From: a bacterium 336/3
GTDB lineage: Bacteria > Bacteroidota > Bacteroidia > Cytophagales > Thermonemataceae
Direction of reading: 5' to 3'
Length of the DNA stretch: 64,000 nucleotides
Assembly: GCA_001281695.1 (NCBI GenBank)
Contig: LJIE01000001.1
Span: 998,107 to 1,062,106, forward strand
The position numbers and the translations under genes were made by a program. Positions 7,029 to 16,050 of this stretch are shown one piece after another; the first letter of the stretch is position 1, and every line of letters begins with the position of its first letter. The notes beneath the pieces are model-generated. The model saw only the letters and a program-made list of their open reading frames with translations. It was not told the origin of the DNA and ran no database searches.

Positions 7029-7060
7029 ACAAAAAGACAGCTTTTAGCTGTCTTTTTGTT
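7028..7060. terminator. bidirectional intrinsic terminator
   Basis: A perfect 14-bp stem (7028-7041 with 7047-7060) around a 5-nt loop, with A-run on the left and T-run on the right arm. It lies between the convergent SDR gene and the lipoprotein gene and would stop transcription from both. Confidence 0.9.
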
Positions 7061-8022
7061 TAAGGTTTATAACCTATCAATATCTCTTGTTGAAGCCTTT
7101 TAAGATCATAATTAATCAAATCAATCTCTTTTTGAATAACTTTATACATATCAATACGAGTTTCTAAGTCATCAAGATGGTATTTTCCACCCAAACCTGC
7201 AAACAAATCTATTTTTGCTTGATAATTCTTATCTGATTCAGGAGCAGGAAACTCTAATCTTTTCCAATCTGCTAAAATTTGTTGTTGTCCTGTGGTAGTG
7301 GAAGCATTTTTTATAAAAGCTTTGGTCATAAAATTCCAAATGAAAGGCGAAAAAATATTGCTTTTGGTTTTTTTGAGTAAAAAATCTTCCAAATGATTTC
7401 TCTTGTGTTCATATAAAATAGTTTTTTTGATAGCAAGTGACCTAAAACCCAAATAACTGGCAGCAACTGCACCAGCTACAGCTACAGCCTGTTCTTTTTC
7501 GGTAGATGCACCATCTATGGCAAGCCCGCCTGCGAGAATCGTAGAAGCTCCACCAATAATAATGGAATAAATGGTTGCTTGATTTACTTTTTTATTAATC
7601 CAGCCAGAAAGATGTTTCTGAAGCTCTTCCATTCTGGAAATTTCGCAAGCCAATTCAGCCTGAATGCTATTGATGTCAGAATAAGCAAGAGAAATACGTT
7701 GCTGTAAATCAATACGAAGGCTGTTGAAACGGCTATCTTGATTTTTGGTAGATTCTACTTTTGTATATTCGCAAAGCAAACCATAAATCCCCATATCTTG
7801 AGCAATATTGAGAGAACGATTTGAGAAGCGATTTTTTAGTAAACTAGAGGCATTGGTGGTGTCATAATTCATTTTTTGAATACTGACCATTACCAAAGAA
7901 TCGTACAGCATAGCACTTTTAGAAACAGAACAGCCTTCAGTAGAGGCATGGATTTGCAATGCTTTTTTATTGCAAGAGCCTAAACTTCCCACAATAAAGA
8001 TAAACCATAAAATTTTACGCAT
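7060..8022 (-). CDS. predicted lipoprotein of unknown function
   Basis: The 320-residue protein starts with a hydrophobic signal and a lipobox ending at Cys17 (GSLGSC), so it should be lipidated by Lgt and anchored in a membrane facing the periplasm. The middle has a long glycine/alanine-rich hydrophobic segment (about residues 154-196, GGASTILAGGLAIDG...) that resembles a glycine-zipper membrane hairpin, and the C-terminal half is helical and charged. I recognise no enzyme motif. It lies 9 bp upstream of nothing similar: the patatin gene just before it on the same strand is separated by a short gap, so the pair may be cotranscribed. Confidence 0.65.
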   Translation of the reverse strand: MRKILWFIFIVGSLGSCNKKALQIHASTEGCSVSKSAMLYDSLVMVSIQKMNYDTTNASSLLKNRFSNRSLNIAQDMGIYGLLCEYTKVESTKNQDSRFNSLRIDLQQRISLAYSDINSIQAELACEISRMEELQKHLSGWINKKVNQATIYSIIIGGASTILAGGLAIDGASTEKEQAVAVAGAVAASYLGFRSLAIKKTILYEHKRNHLEDFLLKKTKSNIFSPFIWNFMTKAFIKNASTTTGQQQILADWKRLEFPAPESDKNYQAKIDLFAGLGGKYHLDDLETRIDMYKVIQKEIDLINYDLKRLQQEILIGYKP

Positions 8023-8031
8023 AGAATTGTG

Positions 8032-8802
8032 TTATTTTTTGTTTTTAATACTTTGTTTTAGACGTTCAATTTGAAGTAAAGTATTTCTGTAGCCATATTC
8101 GTAAATTTTTTTGGCTTCTGCAAAATCAAATACATGATGATTGATAGTTTGTGGCGTTTCAATAATAAAATTGCATTTTTTAAGATTTTCAATAACATTA
8201 TTCCACATAATCAAATCAAAGCTACGAGTAGCAATATCCCACAAATTCCATTTTTCATTATCTGAAATCACATTGGCATTTACATTTACTCCAATAGTAA
8301 AATCGCAAGATTCAATGAGAGGTTCAACAGGTAGATTATTAAGCAAACCACCATCAACATAACTATAGTTTCCTAATTTAACAGGTTTGAAAACCAAAGG
8401 AATAGAAGCAGAAGCAATTACAGTATCAAACAAACTTCCTGAACCAATAATTTCGCATTGTCCTGTATGAAGATTAGAAATAGCAACATACATTTTCTTT
8501 TGTAAACCACTAAAATTATCAGATGAGATATTCTTTGCAATCAGTTTTTTCAGATATGCTAGTTCAATGAGACCATTGATAGGTACATGCCAAGAAACAA
8601 GTTTATAAAGTTTAGCAGATTCAACAATTTCTAAGATTTCAAGAGGTTTTTTACCAGAAGCATACAAACAACCCACAATAGCTCCCATACTTGCCCCTGA
8701 TATTACTTCCACTTCTATTCCGTGTTCTTCTAATGCTTGTAAAACGCCAATATGGGCAATGCCTCTTGCACCGCCTCCACACAAACAAATACCAATTTTC
8801 AT
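8032..8802 (-). CDS. patatin-like phospholipase
   Basis: All patatin landmarks are present: the oxyanion-hole GGGARG, the nucleophile elbow GASMG and the catalytic Asp in VDGGLLNN. These serine-Asp dyad enzymes hydrolyse acyl esters of phospholipids or glycolipids. There is no signal peptide, so this is the short (~256-residue) cytoplasmic RssA/YlbK-like form. I chose the ATG at 8802 because translation from it begins directly with the first beta strand (MKIGICLCGGGARG); an in-frame TTG at 8820 is less likely. It precedes the lipoprotein gene by 9 bp. Confidence 0.88.
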   Translation of the reverse strand: MKIGICLCGGGARGIAHIGVLQALEEHGIEVEVISGASMGAIVGCLYASGKKPLEILEIVESAKLYKLVSWHVPINGLIELAYLKKLIAKNISSDNFSGLQKKMYVAISNLHTGQCEIIGSGSLFDTVIASASIPLVFKPVKLGNYSYVDGGLLNNLPVEPLIESCDFTIGVNVNANVISDNEKWNLWDIATRSFDLIMWNNVIENLKKCNFIIETPQTINHHVFDFAEAKKIYEYGYRNTLLQIERLKQSIKNKK

Positions 8803-8854
8803 ATCATTAATTTTGTACAAAAAAAACTGAAATAATTACCAATCCATCATAAAA

Positions 8855-8880
8855 AAAGAGCCTCTTTTAAGAGGCTCTTT
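8855..8880. terminator. intrinsic terminator after metK
   Basis: The stem is AAAGAGCCTCTT paired with AAGAGGCTCTTT around a tiny loop, immediately after the metK stop codon on the minus strand, followed there by a T run (A run at 8851-8857 on the plus strand). Confidence 0.85.
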
Positions 8881-8883
8881 ACT

Positions 8884-10167
8884 TTATTTTTTCAAACCAA
8901 ATGCTTTTTTGATTTTATCTACGTATTCGGTTTTTTCCCAAGTGAAGAACTCAACTTCTTTCTTGGTTTTCTTACGAATTTCTTGCTTTCCGTTTTTGTC
9001 TTCTTTTACTTCTACATAAGAAACATCAACTTTTGCTTTGTAAGAATCTCTACCTACATGTCCGTAAGCTGCTGTTGGAGCAAAGATAGGGTTTTTCAAA
9101 CCTAAACGCTCAACAATTGCCTTAGGACTCATATCAAACAATTCATTGATTTTCTCTGCAATTTCAGCATCAGAAAGTTTTACTTTTGCTGTTCCATAAG
9201 TGTTTACGTTTAAAGAAACAGGCTTGGAAACACCAATTGCATAAGCTACTTGTACCAAAGCCTCATCAGCCAAACCTGCAGCTACAATATTTTTAGCAAT
9301 ATGACGAGCAGCATAAGCGGCACTTCTATCTACTTTAGAAGAATCTTTTCCAGAGAAAGCACCACCACCATGAGCACCTTTACCACCATAAGTATCTACG
9401 ATAATCTTACGACCAGTCAATCCTGTATCTCCATGAGGTCCACCAATTACAAATTTACCAGTAGGATTGATATGATAAACAGTTTTCTTATCTAATAACT
9501 CAGCAGGAATAACTTTAGCAATTACATGCTTCTTGATATCATCACTGATTTTTTTAAGCATTTTAACTTCTGCATCAAAATCATCATGTTGTGTAGAAAC
9601 TACAACTGTATGAACTCTTTTGGGTTTTCCTTTTGCATCATACTCAATAGTTACCTGAGATTTTGCGTCAGGGCGTAAATAAGGCATCAATTTAGGCTCT
9701 TCTTTACGAATACGAGCAAGTTCTTTTACAATACGATGCGAGAAAGCAAGAGCCATAGGCATATATTCAGGAGTTTCGTTACTTGCATAACCAAACATCA
9801 TACCTTGGTCGCCAGCACCTTGTTCTTTATCTACTCCTTTTCCTTCATCTACACCTTGTGCAATATCAGGCGATTGAGCATGTAAAGCAACCAAAATACC
9901 ACAAGATTTTGCTTCAAATTGGTATTCTGCTTTTGTATAACCAATACGCTCAATTGTTTCACGTACAACATCTTGTACATCTACATAAGCTTGTGTAGTT
10001 ACCTCACCAGCAATCACAGCTAAACCTGTTGTTACAAGTGTTTCGCAAGCTACACGAGAGTGAGGGTCTTGAGAAAGCATTGCATCTAAGATTGCATCAG
10101 AAATTTGGTCAGCTACTTTGTCAGGGTGTCCTTCAGATACTGACTCGGAAGTAAATAAATATGCCAT
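8884..10167 (-). CDS. metK: S-adenosylmethionine synthetase
   Basis: The 427-residue protein matches MetK throughout: [21 protein letters not shown] at the start with the ATP/methionine-binding His and Asp, [12 protein letters not shown], the P-loop-like [21 protein letters not shown] and the K+-site region [16 protein letters not shown]. It condenses ATP and methionine into SAM. The Bacteroidota-type insertions near the C-terminus ([12 protein letters not shown]...) explain the length above the usual ~385. No SAM riboswitch is visible in the 113 bp upstream; the switch in this window instead precedes the NhaC-type gene at 50929. Confidence 0.97.
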   Translation of the reverse strand: MAYLFTSESVSEGHPDKVADQISDAILDAMLSQDPHSRVACETLVTTGLAVIAGEVTTQAYVDVQDVVRETIERIGYTKAEYQFEAKSCGILVALHAQSPDIAQGVDEGKGVDKEQGAGDQGMMFGYASNETPEYMPMALAFSHRIVKELARIRKEEPKLMPYLRPDAKSQVTIEYDAKGKPKRVHTVVVSTQHDDFDAEVKMLKKISDDIKKHVIAKVIPAELLDKKTVYHINPTGKFVIGGPHGDTGLTGRKIIVDTYGGKGAHGGGAFSGKDSSKVDRSAAYAARHIAKNIVAAGLADEALVQVAYAIGVSKPVSLNVNTYGTAKVKLSDAEIAEKINELFDMSPKAIVERLGLKNPIFAPTAAYGHVGRDSYKAKVDVSYVEVKEDKNGKQEIRKKTKKEVEFFTWEKTEYVDKIKKAFGLKK

Positions 10168-10280
10168 TGAATTTTATTAAATATTAAAACGAAAATTGAA
10201 ACGCAAATTTAAGGAAACTTTCTAATCTTAAAATATTTATAGATATTTTTTTGACAAACAATATTTTGTTGAATGAAAAA

Positions 10281-10811
10281 TTAAGGTGTAGATTTTAAAT
10301 AATCAATAGGATTTAGATAAAACATTTTTTTCCAGCCTTGTTTAGAGCCATCTATTCGCCAAACATAAGGAATAAGAGTTGCGATAGAGTAATGTAAATG
10401 AGGAGATTTGCCTTGAGCATTGCCTGTTGTGCCTACTGAGCCTATTTTTTCGTTTCGATTTACCCAAGAAAAATTAGAAGCCTTAATTTCTTTGAGATGA
10501 GCATAATAATGGATACGCCATTTTGCACCCAGTACAAGAACAACATTTCCTCCCAAAGCAACATTTCCCGTATAAATCACTAGTCCACTTGTAGAGGCTT
10601 TGATAGATGTTCCTTCTTTTGCAAAAATATCTACTCCTTTGTGCGTACCAGATTTACCCCAAGGATAAAACCAAAAAGACTTTGGATGGTAGCTTTTATG
10701 ATTAGCACCCTCCACAGGCATCGAAAAGCGTTGGGGTAAGAGTAATCCAATGGTAATAAATAAAAAAAAGCCTATGAATAGCGTTTTTTTATGTTTTTTG
10801 AATATAGTCAT
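10281..10811 (-). CDS. M23 family metallopeptidase (LytM/peptidoglycan endopeptidase type)
   Basis: After an N-terminal membrane anchor or uncleaved signal (residues ~10-30), the 176-residue protein has an intact M23 domain. His-x3-Asp in HKGVDIFAKEG and His-x-His in SPHLHYSI supply the zinc ligands, and the middle His is in HYYAHLKEI. Such enzymes cut peptide crosslinks in peptidoglycan or periplasmic proteins; the retained metal ligands argue for activity rather than an EnvC-like regulatory role. It follows dusB on the same strand, separated by a likely terminator, so it probably has its own promoter in the short gap. Confidence 0.85.
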   Translation of the reverse strand: MTIFKKHKKTLFIGFFLFITIGLLLPQRFSMPVEGANHKSYHPKSFWFYPWGKSGTHKGVDIFAKEGTSIKASTSGLVIYTGNVALGGNVVLVLGAKWRIHYYAHLKEIKASNFSWVNRNEKIGSVGTTGNAQGKSPHLHYSIATLIPYVWRIDGSKQGWKKMFYLNPIDYLKSTP

Positions 10812-10832
10812 TTGGAGAATAATATAGAAAAA

Positions 10833-10875
10833 AGAGAAAGAATTTGAGTTGTCTTGACTCTTTTATCCTTTCTCT
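10833..10875 (-). terminator. probable terminator after dusB
   Basis: On the minus strand an 8-bp stem AGAGAAAG/CTTTCTCT with an inner GAGT/ACTC pairing is followed by a T run (plus-strand A run ending about 10834), downstream of the dusB stop. Confidence 0.55.
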
Positions 10876-10900
10876 ATTCTTAAATAAAAAACCTAAACTT

Positions 10901-11887
10901 TTACACCAAAGCAGAATAATACTCCAACATTTCGTCTAAAATTGCATGAACTTCATTTTGTGTAGGAGCTTCTACAAGCCTCATTCTGAAAGACTTGAAA
11001 TTTTCAAAACCTTTAAAATAATTGGTGTAGTGCCTACGCATTTCTAAGATTCCTAATTTCTCATTCTTCCAGCGTACCGAAAAATCAAGATGTTGTTTAC
11101 AAGCCTCCAAACGTTCTTCAAGGATAGGAGGAGCAAGCAAGGTTTGTGTTTGTAAGTAATGTTTAATTTCTCTAAAAATCCAAGGATAACCAATAGAAGC
11201 TCTGCCAATCATGATACCATCTACACCATATCTATTTTTGTATTCAAAGGCTTTTTCAGGGCTATCAATATCTCCGTTTCCGAAAATAGGAATTTGGATA
11301 CGTGAGTTTTCTTTGATTTTAGCAATGAGTGTCCAATCGGCAGAGCCTTTGTACATTTGTACACGGGTACGTCCGTGTACTGTAAGAGCTTTAATACCAA
11401 TATCTTGCAGACGTTCCGCTACATCCAGAATATTTTTGGTGCTATCATCCCAGCCCAAACGAGTTTTAACAGTCACAGGTAAATGAGTTGCTTTTACAAC
11501 AGCCTCTGTCATTTTTACCATTTTAGGAATATCTTGTAATAAAGCTGCACCTGCACCTTTACAGGCTACTTGCTTCACAGGGCAACCATAATTAATATCA
11601 ATCAAATCAGGATTTGCCAGAGTAGCTATTTCAGTACACGATGCCATCGTTTGAATATCTGAACCAAATAGCTGAATACCAATGGGTCTTTCGTATTCAA
11701 AAATATCTAATTTTTGTTTACTTTTTGCTGCATCACGAATGAGTCCTTCTGAAGAGATAAATTCTGTGTACATCAAATCAGCACCATTGGCTTTGCATAC
11801 AGCTCTAAAAGGAGGGTCTGAAACATCCTCCATCGGTGCTAAAAGCAAAGGAAAATCTCCCAATTCAATATTTCCAATCTTAACCAT
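10901..11887 (-). CDS. dusB: tRNA-dihydrouridine synthase (DusB/NifR3 type)
   Basis: The 328-residue FMN-dependent TIM-barrel protein begins with the DusB-typical PLLLAPMEDVSDPPFR and has the catalytic Cys in INYGCPVKQV, the FMN/tRNA strand TVKTRLGWDD, TVHGRTR, and GNGDIDSPE followed by GIMIGRASIGYPWIF. It reduces uridines in the tRNA D loop to dihydrouridine. Length and motifs are normal. It is divergent from the CPBP protease gene, with 92 bp between starts that should hold both promoters. Confidence 0.93.
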   Translation of the reverse strand: MVKIGNIELGDFPLLLAPMEDVSDPPFRAVCKANGADLMYTEFISSEGLIRDAAKSKQKLDIFEYERPIGIQLFGSDIQTMASCTEIATLANPDLIDINYGCPVKQVACKGAGAALLQDIPKMVKMTEAVVKATHLPVTVKTRLGWDDSTKNILDVAERLQDIGIKALTVHGRTRVQMYKGSADWTLIAKIKENSRIQIPIFGNGDIDSPEKAFEYKNRYGVDGIMIGRASIGYPWIFREIKHYLQTQTLLAPPILEERLEACKQHLDFSVRWKNEKLGILEMRRHYTNYFKGFENFKSFRMRLVEAPTQNEVHAILDEMLEYYSALV

Positions 11888-11979
11888 TTCTACGATTCCT
11901 TGATTAAAAGTTTCAAAGTAATTAGCTAAACCACTGATTTTTTAGTAGTTTTGTCGCAAAATTAAGAAATTTTATTGAA

Positions 11980-12891
11980 ATGACCAAAACACATCCTGCA
12001 TTCAATATTGTTATCATAGCCTGTATTGCATTTGGTAGTTTAGTAGTTGCTCAAGCTATAAGTTTAGGTGTTGCGACAGCTGTCTATGAACTAAACATTC
12101 CTGAAATAGAAAAGATATTAAGGCATCCCAATGTTGAAATACCTCATATCAAGGAGATTTATTGGATTATTCAGGGACTCTCATTATTGTTGGGTTTAGG
12201 AGGAGGCTCTTTTTTATACCAGAAATTAGTTGCTAAAACTAATTTTAAACAACTTAATACCAACTCTAATATCCAAACTTTAGGTTTAGGACTTGCTGCT
12301 ATTGCTTTTCTATGTGCATTACCTATCATTTCTGAAATCGCCTACTGGAATAATCAAATTCATTTTGGTAGTTTCGATAAGGATATTAGAGCCATGGAAA
12401 GTACAGCTATGGAACTGACAAAAATTCTTACTCAGATGAATAGTAGTATAGATATGTTGATAGTTTTGGTAGTAATAGCTGTCATTCCAGCTTTTGTAGA
12501 AGAATACTTATTCAGAGGTTTATTACAAAACGAGTTTTTGAAATGGTTTAAAAATGGGCATGTGGCTGTATGGGTAACAGCTATTATATTTTCAGCAATT
12601 CACTTTCAATTTTTAGGTTTTTTGCCTCGAATGATTTTAGGAGCACTTTTAGGATACTTATACTTATGGTCAGGAAATATTTGGTATTCAATAATAGGGC
12701 ATTTTGTAAATAATGGTATTCAGGTATTGGCTTTGTATTTGTATCAGACCAAGCAAATAAATCAAGATGTTATGGAAACAACAAGAGCACCTTTCATGGC
12801 TGTAATTATAGGAACGATTTTGTTGGTAGGAGCATTATTTCTTTTTAAGAAAAAAACAGAATTTAAGCCTGAGGCATTGCAGGAAGCATAA
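11980..12891 (+). CDS. CPBP family intramembrane glutamic protease
   Basis: The 303-residue protein has about seven or eight membrane helices and the three Abi/CPBP motifs: EEYLFRGLL (paired Glu plus Arg), the mid-helix IHFQFLGFLPRMILGALLG, and HFVNNGIQ near the C-terminus. Such proteins are related to Rce1-type CAAX proteases and act within the inner membrane; targets in Bacteroidota are mostly unknown. Its 3' end overlaps the convergent histidine kinase gene by 29 bp, so transcripts of the two genes are antisense at their ends. No terminator separates them. Confidence 0.88.
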   Translation: MTKTHPAFNIVIIACIAFGSLVVAQAISLGVATAVYELNIPEIEKILRHPNVEIPHIKEIYWIIQGLSLLLGLGGGSFLYQKLVAKTNFKQLNTNSNIQTLGLGLAAIAFLCALPIISEIAYWNNQIHFGSFDKDIRAMESTAMELTKILTQMNSSIDMLIVLVVIAVIPAFVEEYLFRGLLQNEFLKWFKNGHVAVWVTAIIFSAIHFQFLGFLPRMILGALLGYLYLWSGNIWYSIIGHFVNNGIQVLALYLYQTKQINQDVMETTRAPFMAVIIGTILLVGALFLFKKKTEFKPEALQEA

Positions 12892-14896
12892 TAACAAAAC
12901 GAGAGAAGTTGTCAACCTCACTTTCTACTACTATTTCGCCGTTGAGCTTATCAACGGCTTTTTTTACAATATAAAGCCCTAAACCATTTCCTTGTGAGTT
13001 TTCAGACGCTCTAAAAAACATCTCAAACATTCTTTGTTGATACTCTTTGGGGATACCAACACCATTATCTTCAACAGCGATTTTAACAAAGTCATCTTGT
13101 TTTTCTAAAATTACTTTCACTTGATGAGCTTTTGAAGCCATTTTTTGAAATTGAAAAGCATTTTCCAATAGGTTTATCAGAGCTATCTCTACAATTTCTA
13201 TATCGGAAATGAATGTACCATCAGAGAAACTCACTTCTACTTGCAGATTGCTGGCAGTAGGGTTCAATTTATCAATGATGTTATGAACAAGAATATCAAA
13301 GTTAATTTTACTTTTTTGAAGTTCTTTATGACTAATCAGATTGACCATGAGTAGTTTATCTAACATCTTACTCATTTTCTTTGCTGTACTTTCTGTTTTA
13401 TCAAAAAAAGTAAGGGCTGTATTGTCCAGTGTATCATTTCTACCAATATTAGCAAGACCAACTAAAGTAGCAAGTGGACCTCTAAAATCGTGAGAAACAC
13501 GATACATAAATAAATCAAGCTCGTCTTTAGCAATTTGTAAAGCTTCTGTAGCTGTCCTCATTTTATCTGTTCTTTCATTAACCATCTCTTCTAATTGATG
13601 ATTGAAGACTTGTAGTTCTTCATTCATTTCCTCCAACTGTTGTTGGGTTTCAGTAATTTGATGATTTTGTAGAGTAAGTTGGTGGTGCTGTTCTTGGATA
13701 GCTTGATTTTTTGTTTTTAGTAATTGGTTGATCTTTTGGTTTCTATTTGAAGATATCAGCAAAAAAATAGCAAGACCTAAGCTAATCAAACCACTACAAA
13801 TAGCTAATAAACTAATAGTTCTTTGCTTTTTATAAGTATTTTCTTGAACATCTTGATTTTTTTTAAGAACCTCATTTTCTCTGCCTTGTGCCAATATTTT
13901 CCCTTCTTGATATTTATTTTGTAATAAAGAACTTTGCTTATTTATTTCAGAATTGTACAAGCTATCGTTGATAAGAACATATTTTTTGTAGAACAATAAA
14001 GCTTTATCATTATCCTTTCTTTTTTCATAGTATTCTGAAAAGTACAAATAAGCTTTTTCTTCTAGCTCTTTTACTTGATTGTTTTTTGCAAGAGCCAAAC
14101 CCTCATCCAAATAACCATAAGCCTCATCTAGTCTTTCTGTTTGAGTCAGGGCTCTACCCAAAGCAATAGAAGTTTCTGCAATGATGAATTTATTTTTAAG
14201 ACTTTTTCGGATGACTAACGCTTCTTGGTAGTATTGAATGGCTTTGATAAAATCTTTGGTGTTGTAATGGATATTCCCTAAACTATTAAGAGAATAGTGT
14301 ATATCTATTGGGCTAATATTTTTTTCTATTTCTAAAGATTGATAATGATATTTGGTAGCTTGTTGATAATCTCCTTTTTTTTCATAAATATCTCCCAGAT
14401 TGGTATGACAAACAGCTACACCAAGCAAATCTTTTGTTTTTTTACGAAGTTCAAGTGATTTTTTAAAAAACTCTATCCCTTTATCATAATTTTTAAGCTT
14501 TACATAAACAGCACCAATCCCACTAAGTGTTCTAGCCATTTCTTTATCATTATTTAATTTTTCATCTATTTGAAGAGCCTTGAAGAAAAAGTCCAAAGAA
14601 TTTACATAATCACCTTTGACACGCATACAAATTCCAAGACTGTTATATGATTTTGAAATACCAGTTAAATAATTGATTTTTAAAGAAATGTTAAGAGCTT
14701 CCTGGGCATATTGTATGCCTAAATCAGACTGATTTCCTGATATTCTAAAACTTAATTGGTTTAAAATTTTAACTTTTATGGTATCAGGCTGTTGTGTTTT
14801 TAAAAGCATCTTCAAACTGTCCACAGGGTCTTGTGGATGAGCAAAAGAGCCATTAAAAGTCAACAAACATACAATAAGTGTCAAAACTAAACGCAT
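12863..14896 (-). CDS. TPR sensor histidine kinase
   Basis: I start at the ATG at 14896 because it opens a clean signal peptide (MRLVLTLIVCLLTFNGSFA); an upstream in-frame ATG at 14953 adds an unlikely leader. The order is signal peptide, about seven TPR repeats in the periplasm, one membrane helix near residue 362-382 (SLLAICSGLISLGLAIFLLI), a coiled coil rich in Gln, a HisKA domain with phospho-accepting His in RVSHDFRGPLATL (about residue 468), and an ATPase domain with N box LLENAFQF, G1 VEDNGVGIP and G2 GNGLGLYIV. No response regulator is adjacent. Its TPR half resembles the SpoIIE protein at 16051-17979, suggesting paralogous sensors with different outputs. Confidence 0.9.
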   Translation of the reverse strand: MRLVLTLIVCLLTFNGSFAHPQDPVDSLKMLLKTQQPDTIKVKILNQLSFRISGNQSDLGIQYAQEALNISLKINYLTGISKSYNSLGICMRVKGDYVNSLDFFFKALQIDEKLNNDKEMARTLSGIGAVYVKLKNYDKGIEFFKKSLELRKKTKDLLGVAVCHTNLGDIYEKKGDYQQATKYHYQSLEIEKNISPIDIHYSLNSLGNIHYNTKDFIKAIQYYQEALVIRKSLKNKFIIAETSIALGRALTQTERLDEAYGYLDEGLALAKNNQVKELEEKAYLYFSEYYEKRKDNDKALLFYKKYVLINDSLYNSEINKQSSLLQNKYQEGKILAQGRENEVLKKNQDVQENTYKKQRTISLLAICSGLISLGLAIFLLISSNRNQKINQLLKTKNQAIQEQHHQLTLQNHQITETQQQLEEMNEELQVFNHQLEEMVNERTDKMRTATEALQIAKDELDLFMYRVSHDFRGPLATLVGLANIGRNDTLDNTALTFFDKTESTAKKMSKMLDKLLMVNLISHKELQKSKINFDILVHNIIDKLNPTASNLQVEVSFSDGTFISDIEIVEIALINLLENAFQFQKMASKAHQVKVILEKQDDFVKIAVEDNGVGIPKEYQQRMFEMFFRASENSQGNGLGLYIVKKAVDKLNGEIVVESEVDNFSRFVIMLPAMPQA

Positions 14897-14975
14897 AGCA
14901 GGATTTGAAGTATTTAATTTTATGAAAAGTAAAAAAAACTTTGTTCCTTTCAAAATAAAAAAGGTTTTTTAATTG

Positions 14976-15929
14976 CTACTCCAAACCAATATGCAACAAG
15001 GCATCACCCGAATTAATAACAGGCATATTGTTAATACCAATAATATAACCATTTTTAGGACTTTTTACTATGTACTTTTGTGAACCATAAGGATCTGTGA
15101 TATGAGCAAGAATTTGATTCTTTTTTACATAATCGCCTGTAAGTACATGAAAATCAAAGATACCTCCAATTTTGGCTCTTATCCAAGATGTTTTGTTCAA
15201 AGTGATAGATTTTCTTGATAAATCTATTTCTTGGTTAATTTTCATGTTTAAATGATGCATCACTCTTTTAATGCCTCTTACTCCTTCTTGAATGGAAAGT
15301 TCATCAAGGCGTAAAGATTCTCCACCTTCATACACCAAAATGCTTTTTTGTGTTTTAGCAGCCTCTTTTCTAAATGATTTATCTATCAAATCTGACTGCA
15401 TAATAAATGGAGGAGCGAAATAATTTGCTAATTCTACATTCTTTTCATCAGACAATACACATCTAACTTGTGGATAGTTGCTGATTTTACTACCACCTGT
15501 GTGAAAATCAATGCCAAAATCAATATTGGGCAATATTTCTTTAGTCAATATATAAGCTATCTGGCTTGCAATAGACCCTCCTTGGCTACCAGGGAAGCTT
15601 CTATTCAAATCTTTTCCATCTGGCAAATCTCTGGTATTTTGTAAAAAACCATAGATATTTACTAAAGGTATAGCAATAACTGTGCCTACATCAGGCATTA
15701 GGTATTTTTCGGAAATCAACCTTCTAAGTGTAACTATTCCATTGATTTCATCTCCATGAATACCTGCGGTAAGCAACAAAGAATGCCCTTCTTGTTTACC
15801 TTTATATACAAAAACTGGCATATCAATGAGTGTATGAGATGGTAAACGAGCAATGGGAATATCAATTCTACGATAATGTCCTTTTTCTACCAAATCAAAT
15901 TTTTCTTGGAAAGTAGGTTTCTTTATCAT
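14976..15929 (-). CDS. succinylglutamate desuccinylase/aspartoacylase family metallohydrolase
   Basis: The 317-residue protein has the zinc-carboxypeptidase-like fold motifs of the AstE/AspA family: His and Glu in TAGIHGDEINGI, His in DFHTGG, the substrate-binding DLNRSFPG and a late Glu in VYEGGESLR. A C-terminal beta domain of about 80 residues (IGGIFDFHVLTGDYVKKNQ...) resembles a lipoyl/biotinyl-like barrel found in this subgroup. It cleaves an N-acyl amino acid or a similar amide; the substrate is not predictable. It sits between two TPR signalling genes, with a terminator separating it from the one upstream. Confidence 0.85.
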   Translation of the reverse strand: MIKKPTFQEKFDLVEKGHYRRIDIPIARLPSHTLIDMPVFVYKGKQEGHSLLLTAGIHGDEINGIVTLRRLISEKYLMPDVGTVIAIPLVNIYGFLQNTRDLPDGKDLNRSFPGSQGGSIASQIAYILTKEILPNIDFGIDFHTGGSKISNYPQVRCVLSDEKNVELANYFAPPFIMQSDLIDKSFRKEAAKTQKSILVYEGGESLRLDELSIQEGVRGIKRVMHHLNMKINQEIDLSRKSITLNKTSWIRAKIGGIFDFHVLTGDYVKKNQILAHITDPYGSQKYIVKSPKNGYIIGINNMPVINSGDALLHIGLE

Positions 15930-16018
15930 ATTCCATTAGATTTTTAAAGAGGGAGTTTAACAAACCTAACTAAGATTTTATAGAAAAACAAGTATTTGAG
16001 CGTTTTATGCTTTGAACA

Positions 16019-16049
16019 TTAAAAAAGCCACATTTTGTGGCTTTTTTAA
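16019..16049. terminator. intrinsic terminator after the SpoIIE gene
   Basis: A 14-bp stem (16019-16032 with 16036-16049) of the form TTAAAAAAGCCACA/TGTGGCTTTTTTAA, just after the minus-strand stop at 16051. Confidence 0.9.
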
Positions 16050-16050
16050 A

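Noticed and set aside
10168-10280. SAM riboswitch upstream of metK
   Set aside because: The 113-bp gap lacks the GGCAACC and GCTAATTCC core sequences on the coding strand.
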